Below are positions 25,071-33,515 of a DNA stretch of 34,927 bases, piece by piece. This DNA comes from Pseudomonadota bacterium (GTDB lineage: Bacteria > Myxococcota_A > UBA9042 > GCA-2863065): assembly GCA_947498315.1 (NCBI GenBank), contig CANMLD010000019.1, positions 1 to 34,927 on the forward strand, read 5' to 3'. Made by a program: the position numbers and the translations under genes. Position 1 is the first letter of the stretch; each line of letters begins with the position of its first letter. A model generated the notes under the pieces. That model ran no database searches. It worked only from the letters and a program-made list of their open reading frames with translations, and was not told the DNA's origin.

Positions 25071-26336
25071 ATGGACTTGAGCGTCGGGGTCGTGATCATG
25101 GGTGGCGGACGGGGGACTCGGCTCGAGCCTCTCACGCTTCGTCGAAGCAAGCCGGCGGTTCCGGTTGGCGGCAAGTACCGGTTGGTCGACGTTCCAATCT
25201 CGAACGCCATCCACTCCGGGATGGGGAAGATATTGCTGCTCACGCAGTTTAACTCCCACTCCCTTCACCGGCATGTGCTCAACACCTATAAGTTCGACCA
25301 CTTCGGTAAGGGCTTCATTCAGCTCCTCGCGGCTCAGCAGACGCCGGGCTCAAACCAGTGGTTTCAGGGGACTGCCGACGCCGTCCGGCAGAACCTGAGC
25401 TACATCGATGAGCTCAACTCGGACCTCGTGCTCATCCTGGCGGGCGACCACATGTACCGCATGGACTACCGTGCGATGGTCCGCACACTCGTGGAGTCGT
25501 CTGCAGACTTTGCGGTCGCCGTGCAACCGGTCACCGAGACCGACATCGCTGACTTCGGGGCCCTTCGGGTCGACCACGCCGGGCGAATCATCGAGTTCCG
25601 CGAGAAGCCCAAGACGGCCGAACAACGCCGGGGGCTCGCGCTCTCCGAGGACTGGCTCACGGCAAAGGGCCTCGCCGGGACGAAGCCTTACCTGGCGTCG
25701 ATGGGAATCTACTTGTTCCGGAAGCGGGTCCTCTTCTCGTTACTCGACAATGATCACACGGACTTCGGCCGCGACATCATCCCAAACTCCGTCAGCACGC
25801 ACCGAGTGCAAGCGCACTTCTTCACGGGCTACTGGCGCGACATCGGGACCATCGACAGCTTCTTCGACGCCCACATGGACCTGGTGAGTGAACATCCCCC
25901 GTTCCGCTTCGACGCCGCCGACTGGCCCATCTACACGCACCCTCGCTTTCTGCCGTGTGCTCGCGTATCGAACTCGACGTTTCAGCGCGCCCTGATTGGG
26001 GACGGCTCGGTGGTCGTGAACTCCACCGTCGAAGAGACGATCATCGGTATCCGGTCGCATGTACGTGGCGCGACGATTCGGCGCACGCTGCTCATGGGCG
26101 CCGATCCGAACCCGCCACAGGCCGGCCCGGAGGCGCCTGCCGTCGGGATCGGAGAAGGCACCTTCATCGAGGGTGCCATCGTCGATCTGAACGCCCGAAT
26201 CGGCCGCAACGTGCGCATCGCCAACGACGCGCACATCCTCGAAGCGGACGGCGGCAGTTGGGCCATACGGGACGGTATCATCGTCATTCCGAAGGACGCC
26301 GTGGTCCCGGATGGGACCATCATCGGTGGCGGCTGA
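25071..26336 (+). CDS. glgC: Glucose-1-phosphate adenylyltransferase
   Basis: 421 residues from ATG 25071, preceded by GGAGGAG. It makes ADP-glucose from glucose-1-phosphate and ATP, the committed step of bacterial glycogen synthesis. Motifs: MGGGRGTRLEPLTLRRSKPAVPVGGKYRLVDVPISN at the start, WFQGTADAV, ILAGDHMYRMDY (metal-site Asp), the substrate-site region IIEFREKPK, YLASMGIYLF, and GYWRDIGTIDSFFDAHMDL. The C-terminal ~120 residues are the left-handed beta-helix (VEETIIGIRSHVRGATIRRTLLMGAD). The track ORF begins 26 codons earlier, outside homology. No other glycogen genes lie beside it. Downstream, 24 nt separate it from a convergent gene. Confidence 0.96.
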   Translation: MDLSVGVVIMGGGRGTRLEPLTLRRSKPAVPVGGKYRLVDVPISNAIHSGMGKILLLTQFNSHSLHRHVLNTYKFDHFGKGFIQLLAAQQTPGSNQWFQGTADAVRQNLSYIDELNSDLVLILAGDHMYRMDYRAMVRTLVESSADFAVAVQPVTETDIADFGALRVDHAGRIIEFREKPKTAEQRRGLALSEDWLTAKGLAGTKPYLASMGIYLFRKRVLFSLLDNDHTDFGRDIIPNSVSTHRVQAHFFTGYWRDIGTIDSFFDAHMDLVSEHPPFRFDAADWPIYTHPRFLPCARVSNSTFQRALIGDGSVVVNSTVEETIIGIRSHVRGATIRRTLLMGADPNPPQAGPEAPAVGIGEGTFIEGAIVDLNARIGRNVRIANDAHILEADGGSWAIRDGIIVIPKDAVVPDGTIIGGG

Positions 26337-26360
26337 GCCGCATGACGACTAATCAAACAG

Positions 26361-27233
26361 CTACTTGAGCAGTCGAATCCCCGTCGCGATAAGCTCCATG
26401 AGGCTCACCGCTGCGGTCGTGACGTCTGGAGCAGGCTCATACTGAGGCACGGCGCCGACGGTGCTCACGGTCTTGATGCGTTCGTTCGCTGACTGCTCTG
26501 CCTTGGCGATCTTCTGGCTGTACACGTCTCCTCCCGCACGTATCCACGTCAAGATCTGCTCGAGTTCGCCGTGATCGAACCAGCTGCCATGCCGAGGGCA
26601 CTGGTCGATGACGACGCCGCTGGCCTTGCCCCAATTCCGACGCGCCATGTGGGCAAGGCAGGTCGGGCACCGCCGGTAGACGACCTCACGCAGGCGGCGC
26701 CCCTCGCGAAAGGGCTTCATCGCGTGCTCAAACGCGACTTGATCGAAGGGCCTCGCTAAAGCGCGAGCCCGTTCGGTGACCAGCGCAATCGCGTCGTGCT
26801 CAACCCAGAGGCCGGCACAGCCGCCACATTCGAGGAGCGTCAGGTCTTGGACGCGGCGCGTCGTCAGGTGCCGCTCGGGGCACTCAGGGCATGGCAAGGT
26901 CGTCGCCGATCCGACGTCAGCCTCGCCGATCAGCGGGCGCGCGCACTGGTGGCAGAAGCGCCCGTGGGAGCTGCAGCGAGTGAGACAGGAAGGGCAGACG
27001 GTCGTCCGATCGCGTTCGAACAGTGAGAACGCCGTCCCACAGAAGGCGCAGTCAGGCTTCCCGGTTATCGCGCCGGCGCCGCACGACGGGCACCTCAAAA
27101 CCTCGGCGTCTCGTGGTTCAAGGGCGTTGGCGACCACGACGTCGCCGCAGAAGCAGCGGAAACGATCGCCGGGAGGACGACTCGTCACGTCGAACTGCCG
27201 CCCACAACCATGGCACATCGAGAGAATTCGCAC
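26361..27233 (-). CDS. Zinc-ribbon protein of the zf-TFIIB type
   Basis: From the GTG at 27233 the product is 290 residues, starting as MRILSMCHGCGRQFDV. It has at least five Cys pairs: CHGCG, CFCG, CPSCGAG..CAFCG, CPSCLTRC..CHQC and CPECPE..LLECGGCAGLW, and a final CPTCLAHMARRNWG..IDQCPRHGSWFDHGELEQIL. The last two are the zf-TFIIB signature (C-x2-C ... C..h/cG.Wfd.gEl). It is probably a cytoplasmic multi-zinc protein of unknown partner. The track ORF extends upstream through the hexamer repeat to 27611, giving a (Pro-Leu)n tract. That extension stays in frame because the unit is 6 bp, but it is unlikely to be translated. The start choice is not certain. Confidence 0.75.
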   Translation of the reverse strand: MRILSMCHGCGRQFDVTSRPPGDRFRCFCGDVVVANALEPRDAEVLRCPSCGAGAITGKPDCAFCGTAFSLFERDRTTVCPSCLTRCSSHGRFCHQCARPLIGEADVGSATTLPCPECPERHLTTRRVQDLTLLECGGCAGLWVEHDAIALVTERARALARPFDQVAFEHAMKPFREGRRLREVVYRRCPTCLAHMARRNWGKASGVVIDQCPRHGSWFDHGELEQILTWIRAGGDVYSQKIAKAEQSANERIKTVSTVGAVPQYEPAPDVTTAAVSLMELIATGIRLLK

Positions 27234-27300
27234 CCCGTGATGGTAAACCGATTTGGCTCGCACGCAACGGTGGCCTAAGGCTGCGTCATGCTTGTGCCCC

Positions 27301-27516
27301 GGAAGCGGAAGCGGAAGCGGAACCGGAAGCGGAAGCGGAAGCGGAAGCGGAAGCGGAAGCGGTAGCGGTAGCGGAAGCGGAAGCGGAAGCGGAAGCGGAA
27401 GCGGAAGCGGAAGCGGAAGCGGAAGCGGAAGCGGAAGCGGAAGCGGAAGCGGAAGCGGAAGCGGAAGCGGAAGCGGTAGCGGAAGCGGAAGCGGTAGCGG
27501 TAGCGGAAGCGGTAGC
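27301..27516. repeat. 36-unit hexanucleotide satellite (GGAAGC)n
   Basis: Thirty-six consecutive 6-bp units: mainly GGAAGC (29), with six GGTAGC and one GGAACC. The variants cluster near the ends and at 27361-27372, while a run of 17 pure units lies from 27373 to 27474. Long pure tracts are prone to length change by slipped-strand pairing. It lies between divergent genes and ends 6 bp before a candidate -35 element. Confidence 0.97.
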
Positions 27517-27522
27517 GGCTGG

Positions 27523-27550
27523 TTGACTCTCGGAGCACGAGCTTGATAGC
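27523..27550 (+). promoter_or_regulatory. Candidate promoter of the thrombospondin-type lipoprotein
   Basis: TTGACT, 16 bp, GATAGC. The -35 is good and the -10 is only partial. It starts 6 bp after the hexamer satellite, so the satellite occupies the place where an UP element or activator would bind. The distance to the ATG at 27626 implies a leader of about 68 nt. Confidence 0.4.
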
Positions 27551-27625
27551 CTTGGGACGCTCGGGGAGGCCCGTCGGCGCGTCTAGGTTTCGCTGCTGAC
27601 GGGACCTTCACACTGGAGAAACTCC

Positions 27626-29908
27626 ATGCGCGTCGCGATCCCGACCCAAATCTTCGCCCTCAGCATTGCGTCGTTGACGCTTGCAGCCTGTGGCGACGGC
27701 GATGCGGGCACGACCCCTGTCGTCACGGGTGACGCCATCAACGTTGACACCGGCGGCGGCAACGTTGGCGGAAATGACACCACGACGCTTCCCGATACGG
27801 CCAAGGACACGGGCGGGACAGACAGCGGCGACGCCGGGACCCCGATCGACGAGTACCCCGAGTGGTTCGGTCAGGAGTGCTCGGACAACAGCCAGTGCAA
27901 GGACGACGCGGTCACCGGGTTCTGCGTCGAGGACGCCGAAGGCGAGAAGACGTGCACGGTCGAGTGCACCGAGAATTGTCCTGAAGGGTACGGCTGTGCG
28001 GGCGTTCAGCTCGGAGGGGCCGACCCGACTTTCGTCTGCGTGAAGAAGACCTCGACCAACTGTGAGCCTTGCGAGACCGACGGCGACTGCATTCACGAAG
28101 GCGCGCGATGCATCGACATCGGCGAGAACGACGATGCTCCGGACAAGCGCTGCGCGATGCCGTGCGACGCCGGTCAGGCGTGTGGCGAGGGATATCAGTG
28201 CGTCAGCCAGGAGCCGAGCGCAGGTGCGGGTTTGGCCTCGCTCTGCGTCCCGACAACAGAGAGCTGCATCTGCTTTGGGGAGACCGACGGAACGAGTCGA
28301 CAGTGCTCGAAAGCGCAAGAGGGCGTCGGCACCTGTTACGGCACGGAGACCTGTGACGGGGCGAAGGGCTGGATCGGTTGCTCGGCTCAGGATCCCGCCG
28401 CAGAGACCTGCAACACCGTCGATGACGACTGCGATGGCAAGACCGACGAAGACGAGGACCTGTCTCTCACTGCCTGCGAGAAGACGAACGACTTCGGCAC
28501 CTGCGCTGGGCAGAACGTATGCGACGAAGGTGCCGTGACCTGCAGCGCGGTTACGCCGGCGGCCGAGACCTGCAATGGCATCGATGATGACTGCGACGGT
28601 TCTACCGACGAAGGACTCGCCGATAACGACGGCGACGAGACGTGTGACGACCAGGACGTCGATGATGATGGCGACGGCACGCCCGACGCGACCGACAACT
28701 GCGACTTCACCGCGAACCCGGACCAAGCGGACAGCGACAAGGACGGCATCGGTGATGCGTGCGAGACCGATTGCGACAATGACGGGGCTCAGGACGGCGT
28801 CGACAACTGCAAGTGCGTGCCGAACGTATCGCAGGCTGACTTCGATGAAGACGGGCTGGGCGATGCGTGCGACGACGATAGCGACGGCGACGGCATCAAG
28901 CCGCCTGTCGACTGCAACGACTTCGACGCCGCAGTCGGCGGTGCGATCGAGCTCTGTGACGGCAAAGACAACACCTGCAACAACGTCGTCGACGAAGGGT
29001 TCCCGGACACGGACGGCGACCAACTCAAGGACTGCCTCGACACCGACGACGACAATGACGGCGATCCGGACACCGAGGATTGTTCGCCGAGCAACGGCAA
29101 CGTAGGCTCGTCGGAGCCTGAGCTCTGTGACGGCATCGACAACAACTGCGATGGCAACACCGACGAAGGTTTCCCGGACTTCGATGAGGACGGCACCTGC
29201 GACGGCATCGACACCGATCAGGACGATGATGGGTTCACGAACGACAAGGATAACTGTCCGACCGTGCCCAACCCGGACCAGACCAACTCCGATAAGGACT
29301 TCCCGGGCGACGCTTGCGACACCGACAAGGACGGCGACGGCGTGCTGAACACGATTGACAACTGCCAGCTCGTGGCCAACCCAGAGCAGACCAACCTCGA
29401 CGGCGACGCACTAGGCGACGCCTGTGACAGCGACGACGACGGCGACGGCAAGCCGGAAGGCAGCGGCTCGGACTGCAACGACAAAGACGCAGCCGTTTAC
29501 TTCGGCGCCCCGGAAGTGTGCGACGACAAAGACAACAACTGCAATACGACGGTGGACGAAGGGTTCCTGGACACCGACCTTGACCAAAAGAAGGACTGCG
29601 TCGACGACGACGACGACGGTGACGGCTACCCCGACGAGCTCGACTGCGCTCCGCAGAGCGTATTGATCGGCCCGGACGCTCCAGAGACCTGCGACGGCTT
29701 CGACAATAATTGCAACATCGAGATCGACGAAGGGTGCCCTCCGACGTCCGTGAACATCATCTTCCCGAGCGCGGTGGTCACCGGCACCACCGCGAGTGGA
29801 CTGAAGCTGACCTTGAGCGTGGGAGTGCCCGGCATCGTTGGCACCGTCGCACCTGCGGGCCCCAGCGGCTACGCCGTCGACTGGGGCTTCTACTACACCC
29901 TCCCGTAG
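27626..29908 (+). CDS. Large acidic lipoprotein with CDGxDNDCDG and thrombospondin type-3 repeats
   Basis: 760 residues with a lipoprotein signal (LSIASLTLAAC, Cys 22) and GGAG before the ATG. A Thr/Asp/Gly-rich spacer leads to Cys-rich units (~85-270: CSDNSQCKDDAVTGFC, CPEGYGC, CEPCETDGDC). Then six putative metal-binding motifs (CNTVDDDCDGKTDED, CDGIDNNCDGNTDEG and variants) are interleaved with calcium-binding thrombospondin type-3 repeats (DSDKDGIGDAC, DFDEDGLGDAC, NSDKDFPGDAC). The C-terminal ~65 residues are a beta-rich segment ending WGFYYTLP. Very high Asp content suggests calcium-dependent folding outside the cell. A surface structural or adhesion role is likely. Its promoter abuts the hexamer satellite. 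Confidence 0.9.
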   Translation: MRVAIPTQIFALSIASLTLAACGDGDAGTTPVVTGDAINVDTGGGNVGGNDTTTLPDTAKDTGGTDSGDAGTPIDEYPEWFGQECSDNSQCKDDAVTGFCVEDAEGEKTCTVECTENCPEGYGCAGVQLGGADPTFVCVKKTSTNCEPCETDGDCIHEGARCIDIGENDDAPDKRCAMPCDAGQACGEGYQCVSQEPSAGAGLASLCVPTTESCICFGETDGTSRQCSKAQEGVGTCYGTETCDGAKGWIGCSAQDPAAETCNTVDDDCDGKTDEDEDLSLTACEKTNDFGTCAGQNVCDEGAVTCSAVTPAAETCNGIDDDCDGSTDEGLADNDGDETCDDQDVDDDGDGTPDATDNCDFTANPDQADSDKDGIGDACETDCDNDGAQDGVDNCKCVPNVSQADFDEDGLGDACDDDSDGDGIKPPVDCNDFDAAVGGAIELCDGKDNTCNNVVDEGFPDTDGDQLKDCLDTDDDNDGDPDTEDCSPSNGNVGSSEPELCDGIDNNCDGNTDEGFPDFDEDGTCDGIDTDQDDDGFTNDKDNCPTVPNPDQTNSDKDFPGDACDTDKDGDGVLNTIDNCQLVANPEQTNLDGDALGDACDSDDDGDGKPEGSGSDCNDKDAAVYFGAPEVCDDKDNNCNTTVDEGFLDTDLDQKKDCVDDDDDGDGYPDELDCAPQSVLIGPDAPETCDGFDNNCNIEIDEGCPPTSVNIIFPSAVVTGTTASGLKLTLSVGVPGIVGTVAPAGPSGYAVDWGFYYTLP

Positions 29909-30001
29909 CCGCCCGACCTCGGGTCGCCCAAGACGCGGGCAACCTGAGTGCGATTCCGGCCCAGCCGGCTCGCCCGCGCGGCGCTTCCATCCAGGCTAAC
30001 C

Positions 30002-30949
30002 ATGACGAACGTGACAGGGCGAGCCAGTGCGCCCGGCAAGGTCATCCTCGCGGGCGAACATTTCGCCGTTCACGGCGTTCCTGCGCTCGCCCTTCCCTTT
30101 ACAGGGGCGTGCACGACCGTGAGCGTGGCCCCTGCTCCACCCGAGACCGTCACACTCACCGCGGCGCTGAGCGAGAACGATCACGCCCGTGCGCTCACGG
30201 TGGTCGAGGCCGCGCTCACCCGGCTCGCGCTACCGCGCGCGTGGACCGTGTCAGTCGACTCCACGATCCCTGTGGGTTTTGGGCTTGGGTCTTCTGCCGC
30301 TTTCGCCGTCGCGCTAGTTCGGGCATTGCTCATGGCAGCCGGGCTCAGCGCGACGCCGGAAGACGTACGGGAGCATGCACACGCCCTAGAGCGGCTCTTT
30401 CATGGCTCACCCTCGGGCCTAGACGACTCGGTCGTCGCTTACGAAACTCCGATCGCTTTTCGGCGAGGTGAGGCCCCCGAGCGGCTCGTCCCTGGAGCGC
30501 ACTTTCGCTTCGTGCTCGGTGCCGTGGGCTACGCCGGTTCGACCATGGAGGCAGTGGCATCTGTAAGACGGAGGGCTGAGGCCGATCCGCCGTGGTTCTC
30601 GAAGCTCAAAGACTCGGCCGGTAGCGCGGTGAGTCAGGCGCGCACCGCGCTGGAGTCCGGGGACGCGCATGCGCTCGGGCGTGCACTCGATGACTCTCAT
30701 GGGCTCCTGCAAGAGATCGGTGTTTCGACGCCTGAGCTCGATAGTTTGGTGGTAGCAGCGCGCGACGCCGGCGCCCTAGGTGCCAAGTTGACCGGCGCGG
30801 GCTGGGGCGGCTTCATGATGGCGCTGGTGACGCCGAACCGACATGCCGGGGTTCGTGACGCCCTTTCGAAAGCAGGGGCCACCCTCGTTCTCGAGCTCGA
30901 CGTCGGCCCCGTTCCGGAGAACCGCCGTGGCTCTGACGGCTCTAAATAA
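30002..30949 (+). CDS. mvk: Mevalonate kinase
   Basis: 315 residues from ATG 30002, a GHMP-kinase fold enzyme that phosphorylates mevalonate. Motifs: RASAPGKVILAGEHFAVHGVPALA (motif 1), TIPVGFGLGSSAAFAVALVRALL (motif 2, the ATP P-loop), the LERLFHGSPSGLDDSVVAY region with the catalytic Asp, and GAKLTGAGWGGFMMAL (motif 3). The length is usual for bacterial mevalonate kinases. The track start at 29948 lacks homology. It is first in a three-gene set with the later steps of the same pathway, starting 93 bp after the preceding lipoprotein gene. Assignment to mevalonate rather than another GHMP substrate rests partly on that context. Confidence 0.93.
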   Translation: MTNVTGRASAPGKVILAGEHFAVHGVPALALPFTGACTTVSVAPAPPETVTLTAALSENDHARALTVVEAALTRLALPRAWTVSVDSTIPVGFGLGSSAAFAVALVRALLMAAGLSATPEDVREHAHALERLFHGSPSGLDDSVVAYETPIAFRRGEAPERLVPGAHFRFVLGAVGYAGSTMEAVASVRRRAEADPPWFSKLKDSAGSAVSQARTALESGDAHALGRALDDSHGLLQEIGVSTPELDSLVVAARDAGALGAKLTGAGWGGFMMALVTPNRHAGVRDALSKAGATLVLELDVGPVPENRRGSDGSK

Positions 30950-30984
30950 ACGCAATCATTGACTTCCCCCTGTAGAGGCACTTC

Positions 30985-31968
30985 ATGAACGGACGAGCTA
31001 CTGCCAGAGCAAGCGCCAACATCGCGCTCGTGAAGTACTGGGGCAAACGTGATCCCACGCTGAACCTGCCCGCAAGAGGCAGCTTCTCCGTCACCTTGGC
31101 CGGCCTCACCACCACGACAACCGTGACGATCGGCGCGAGCCGTGGCGAGGACCAGCTCGTCCTGAACGGCGAGCTGGCAGATGCCGGCGTGCTGAAGAAG
31201 GCGAAGAGGGTCCTCGACCCACTCCGCGACCGCGCGGGGGCTCGCGCGGCCTTCCAAGTCAGCTCGAACAATGACTTCCCGACAGGTGCTGGACTCGCGT
31301 CGAGCGCCTCTGGTCTCGCGGCGCTCGCCGTGGCGACGGCTGGAGCGCTCGGCCTCGAACTCGACTCGGCAGAGCTCAGCCGCGTCGCGCGCGTCGGCTC
31401 CGGCTCAGCTTGCCGCAGCCTTTACGGCGGCTACGTCGAGTGGCTGGCCGGAGAGCGAGCCGACGGCGTGGATTCGTATGCCGTGCCACGATTCGACGCC
31501 GACTGGTGGGATCTCCGTGTCGTCGTAGCCGTCGTCGCCCCGGGTAAGAAGGCGGTCAGCAGTACCGACGGCATGACGCACACAAAGGACACGAGCCCTT
31601 TCCACGAACCTTTCTTGGCGACAGTGGACGGCGACCTGAGCGCGGCGAAGGCGGCCGTCTTCGCGCGGGATCTCTCAGCGCTCGGCCAGGTGGCGGAGCG
31701 CAGCTCCCTCCGGATGCATGCGGCGATGCAAGGTGCTGATCCCGCGCTCGTCTACCTCGCTCCCGAGAGCTGGGTCGTCATTTCAGCCGTTCGGAAGCTG
31801 CAAGAAGCTGGCGTGCCGGTGTTCTTCACCGCGGACGCGGGGCCGAACATCAAGGTCTTCACGACGCCTGAAGCTCAGGACACCGTGCGGTCCGCTTTGA
31901 TCGACCTCCCCGTGGTGCGCCGCCTCGTAGCGGCACGCCCAGGTGGCGCCGCCGAGCGCATCGAGTGA
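30985..31968 (+). CDS. mvaD: Diphosphomevalonate decarboxylase
   Basis: 327 residues. The enzyme converts mevalonate diphosphate to isopentenyl diphosphate with ATP and loss of CO2. Motifs: ARASANIALVKYWGKRDPTLNLP at the start, the ATP loop NNDFPTGAGLASSASGLAALA, and GSGSACRSLYGGYVEWLAGE, all diagnostic for this family. The catalytic Asp is probably that in FFTADAGPNIKVF. It follows mevalonate kinase by 35 nt and overlaps the next gene by 4 nt (GTGA), so the three are almost certainly an operon. With a phosphomevalonate kinase present, the classical eukaryote-type route rather than the archaeal one is indicated. Confidence 0.96.
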   Translation: MNGRATARASANIALVKYWGKRDPTLNLPARGSFSVTLAGLTTTTTVTIGASRGEDQLVLNGELADAGVLKKAKRVLDPLRDRAGARAAFQVSSNNDFPTGAGLASSASGLAALAVATAGALGLELDSAELSRVARVGSGSACRSLYGGYVEWLAGERADGVDSYAVPRFDADWWDLRVVVAVVAPGKKAVSSTDGMTHTKDTSPFHEPFLATVDGDLSAAKAAVFARDLSALGQVAERSSLRMHAAMQGADPALVYLAPESWVVISAVRKLQEAGVPVFFTADAGPNIKVFTTPEAQDTVRSALIDLPVVRRLVAARPGGAAERIE

Positions 31969-33041
31969 TCCCCATGGCGGGTAAGGGCCTTCGCACCGCA
32001 GACGACGGCGTCGTTCGCTTCGCGCTGCCTGGCAAGCTGATGGTCGCCGGTGAATACTCCGTTCTGCGCCCGGGTGGCCTAGCCCTCGCCTTCGCCGCAG
32101 GTGTGGCGATCGAGGTCGATGCCAGCCCGGCTCGAAACACCGAAGACGGCCTGCACCTCGTGCGTCGCGACACTGGGGCGACGTGGGATGGCGAGGCAGC
32201 GGTCCCAGCCGACCTTCGCTTCCTCCTTGCCGGCGTGCGAGCGGGCGGGCTCACCGCCGGTAGCATCGCCGCGTGGGCTCCTCAGGAGACCGGGATTGGA
32301 GAAGCGAAGCAAGGCCTCGGCGGGAGCGCGGCGGCCGTGGTCGCCGGGCTCCTCGTGGCCCATCGACTCCGAGGATTACCCATTGACCGGGACCGCTTCG
32401 TGAGCGCCGCTGTCGTCGCGCACGCTGCGGAACAAGGTGGACGAGGCTCGGGCTATGACGTAGCCACAATCGCCCTCGGTGGCGCGACCTTGTGGCGTGT
32501 CGACGAGACCAAAGGCGCCGCGGTCGTCCGCGGCCATGCGACCGCGCTCTCACTGCACCCTGGCCTCGAGATCATGACCGGCTTCACCGGCAACAGCGCC
32601 AGCACGACCCAGCTCGTGGGGCGGGCCCTCGGCGCGCTGACCCTGGCAGAACGCGACGCCGCGCTCGAGGCCCTTGGCCGCCCGGTCGCACCGTTGGTTG
32701 CCGCGCTCTCAGCCGGAGACCCGACGGCGATGCGCTTAGCGGCCGACGATGCTAATGACGCGCTGAGGCGTTTCGACCGCCTGACGAATGCCGGCATCCT
32801 TACCGAGAGCATCGAGTCGTTACTCGCCACTGCCAAGGGGCTTGCGCCCTGTCGGGTCTCCGGGGCTGGAGGAGGCGACTCGGTCATCGCGTTCGACGTC
32901 GTGCCGGGCTCCCTCACTGCGCTCGAGACACGGTGGCGTTCGGCCGGATTCTCGACTCGGCGCTATGCCATCGCCACCAACGGGGCGATCGCTGAGGGCT
33001 GTCGTGAGTCCGACGTCCCGACAGAGAAATGTGCGACCTGA
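31965..33041 (+). CDS. mvaK2: Phosphomevalonate kinase
   Basis: 358 residues from the GTG at 31965, which overlaps the mvaD stop (GTGA); an ATG at 31974 is possible. It is a GHMP kinase with FALPGKLMVAGEYSVLRPGGLALAFA near the start, the ATP loop in KQGLGGSAAAVVAGLLVAHRL, HAAEQGGRGSGYDVATIALGG and the C-terminal motif PCRVSGAGGGDSVIAFD. These fit bacterial phosphomevalonate kinase, which makes mevalonate diphosphate for the decarboxylase encoded upstream. HMG-CoA reductase and IPP isomerase are not in the window. A tRNA promoter begins 14 nt after the stop. Confidence 0.92.
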   Translation: MIPMAGKGLRTADDGVVRFALPGKLMVAGEYSVLRPGGLALAFAAGVAIEVDASPARNTEDGLHLVRRDTGATWDGEAAVPADLRFLLAGVRAGGLTAGSIAAWAPQETGIGEAKQGLGGSAAAVVAGLLVAHRLRGLPIDRDRFVSAAVVAHAAEQGGRGSGYDVATIALGGATLWRVDETKGAAVVRGHATALSLHPGLEIMTGFTGNSASTTQLVGRALGALTLAERDAALEALGRPVAPLVAALSAGDPTAMRLAADDANDALRRFDRLTNAGILTESIESLLATAKGLAPCRVSGAGGGDSVIAFDVVPGSLTALETRWRSAGFSTRRYAIATNGAIAEGCRESDVPTEKCAT

Positions 33042-33054
33042 GCCTCAAAAGTCG

Positions 33055-33083
33055 TTGACCGAGCCCGAAGTGGGGTCTATAAA
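33055..33083 (+). promoter_or_regulatory. Sigma-70-type promoter of the tRNA pair
   Basis: TTGACC, 17 bp, TATAAA: one mismatch to consensus in each hexamer and ideal spacing. The predicted start is near 33090, just before the tRNA-Val 5' end at 33097. It is the best housekeeping promoter in the window and separates the tRNAs from the mevalonate operon. Confidence 0.85.
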
Positions 33084-33095
33084 AGCGTCCACCTC

Positions 33096-33171
<76 letters not shown>

Positions 33172-33212
33172 GAAAAGGTTCAAAGCGGCTCGCGACAGGG
33201 AGCCAATATTTT

Positions 33213-33286
<74 letters not shown>

Positions 33287-33294
33287 CCGAAAGC

Positions 33295-33326
33295 AAAAGC
33301 CCGGAAGGTTCACCTTCCGGGCTTTT
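33295..33326 (+). terminator. Intrinsic terminator of the tRNA transcript
   Basis: AAAAGCCCGGAAGG-TTCA-CCTTCCGGGCTTTT: a perfect 14-bp stem including the A/T ends, with a TTCA loop and a T-run. Because both sides carry the A/T tract it can act on either strand, but it is placed directly after tRNA-Asp. Confidence 0.95.
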
Positions 33327-33345
33327 GTGTTTTAAGCTCAGCATT

Positions 33346-33510
33346 GCGCCACTGGGGGGGCCGCCACAGCGCCACTGGGGGGGCCGCCACAGCGCCACTG
33401 GGGGGGCCGCCAAAGCGCCACTGGGGGGGCCGCCACAGCGCCACTGGGGTCTCGCCGAAGCGCCACCGGGGGCTCGCCGAAGCGCCACCGGGGGGCTCGC
33501 CGCAGCGCCT
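33346..33510. repeat. 23-bp G-rich tandem repeats, seven units plus an eighth partial start
   Basis: The unit GCGCCACTGGGGGGGCCGCCACA begins at 33346, 33369, 33392, 33415, 33438, 33460 and 33482, with a final GCGCC at 33505. The first five are nearly identical; the last ones are shorter and diverged (GCGCCACCGGGGGCTCGCCGAA). A 23-bp period shifts the reading frame with each unit, yet no frame contains a stop. The array ends just at the 3' end of the HEAT-like gene. Confidence 0.95.
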
Positions 33511-33515
33511 TCGAA

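Larger units (their letters stand above)
27234..27625. other. Divergent region carrying a hexamer satellite
   Basis: This 392-bp space separates the minus-strand zinc-ribbon gene from the plus-strand thrombospondin-type lipoprotein. It holds the GGAAGC satellite (27301-27516) and a candidate plus-strand promoter immediately beyond it (27523-27550). The left 67 bp show no clear promoter for the minus-strand gene. The (GS)n, (EA)n and (RF)n ORFs across the satellite are shadows. Confidence 0.6.

Noticed and set aside
27253-27546. Gly-Ser, Glu-Ala and Arg-Phe repeat proteins across 27253-27546
   Set aside because: They are translations of the hexamer satellite in different frames, without a signal peptide, domain or ribosome site.
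27608-29023. Minus-strand ORF of 471 aa
   Set aside because: It is antisense to the thrombospondin type-3 lipoprotein; the repeated GAC/GAT codons give long Val-rich frames on the other strand.
33346-33510. CRISPR array
   Set aside because: The units are directly adjacent with no unique spacers, and no cas genes are present.
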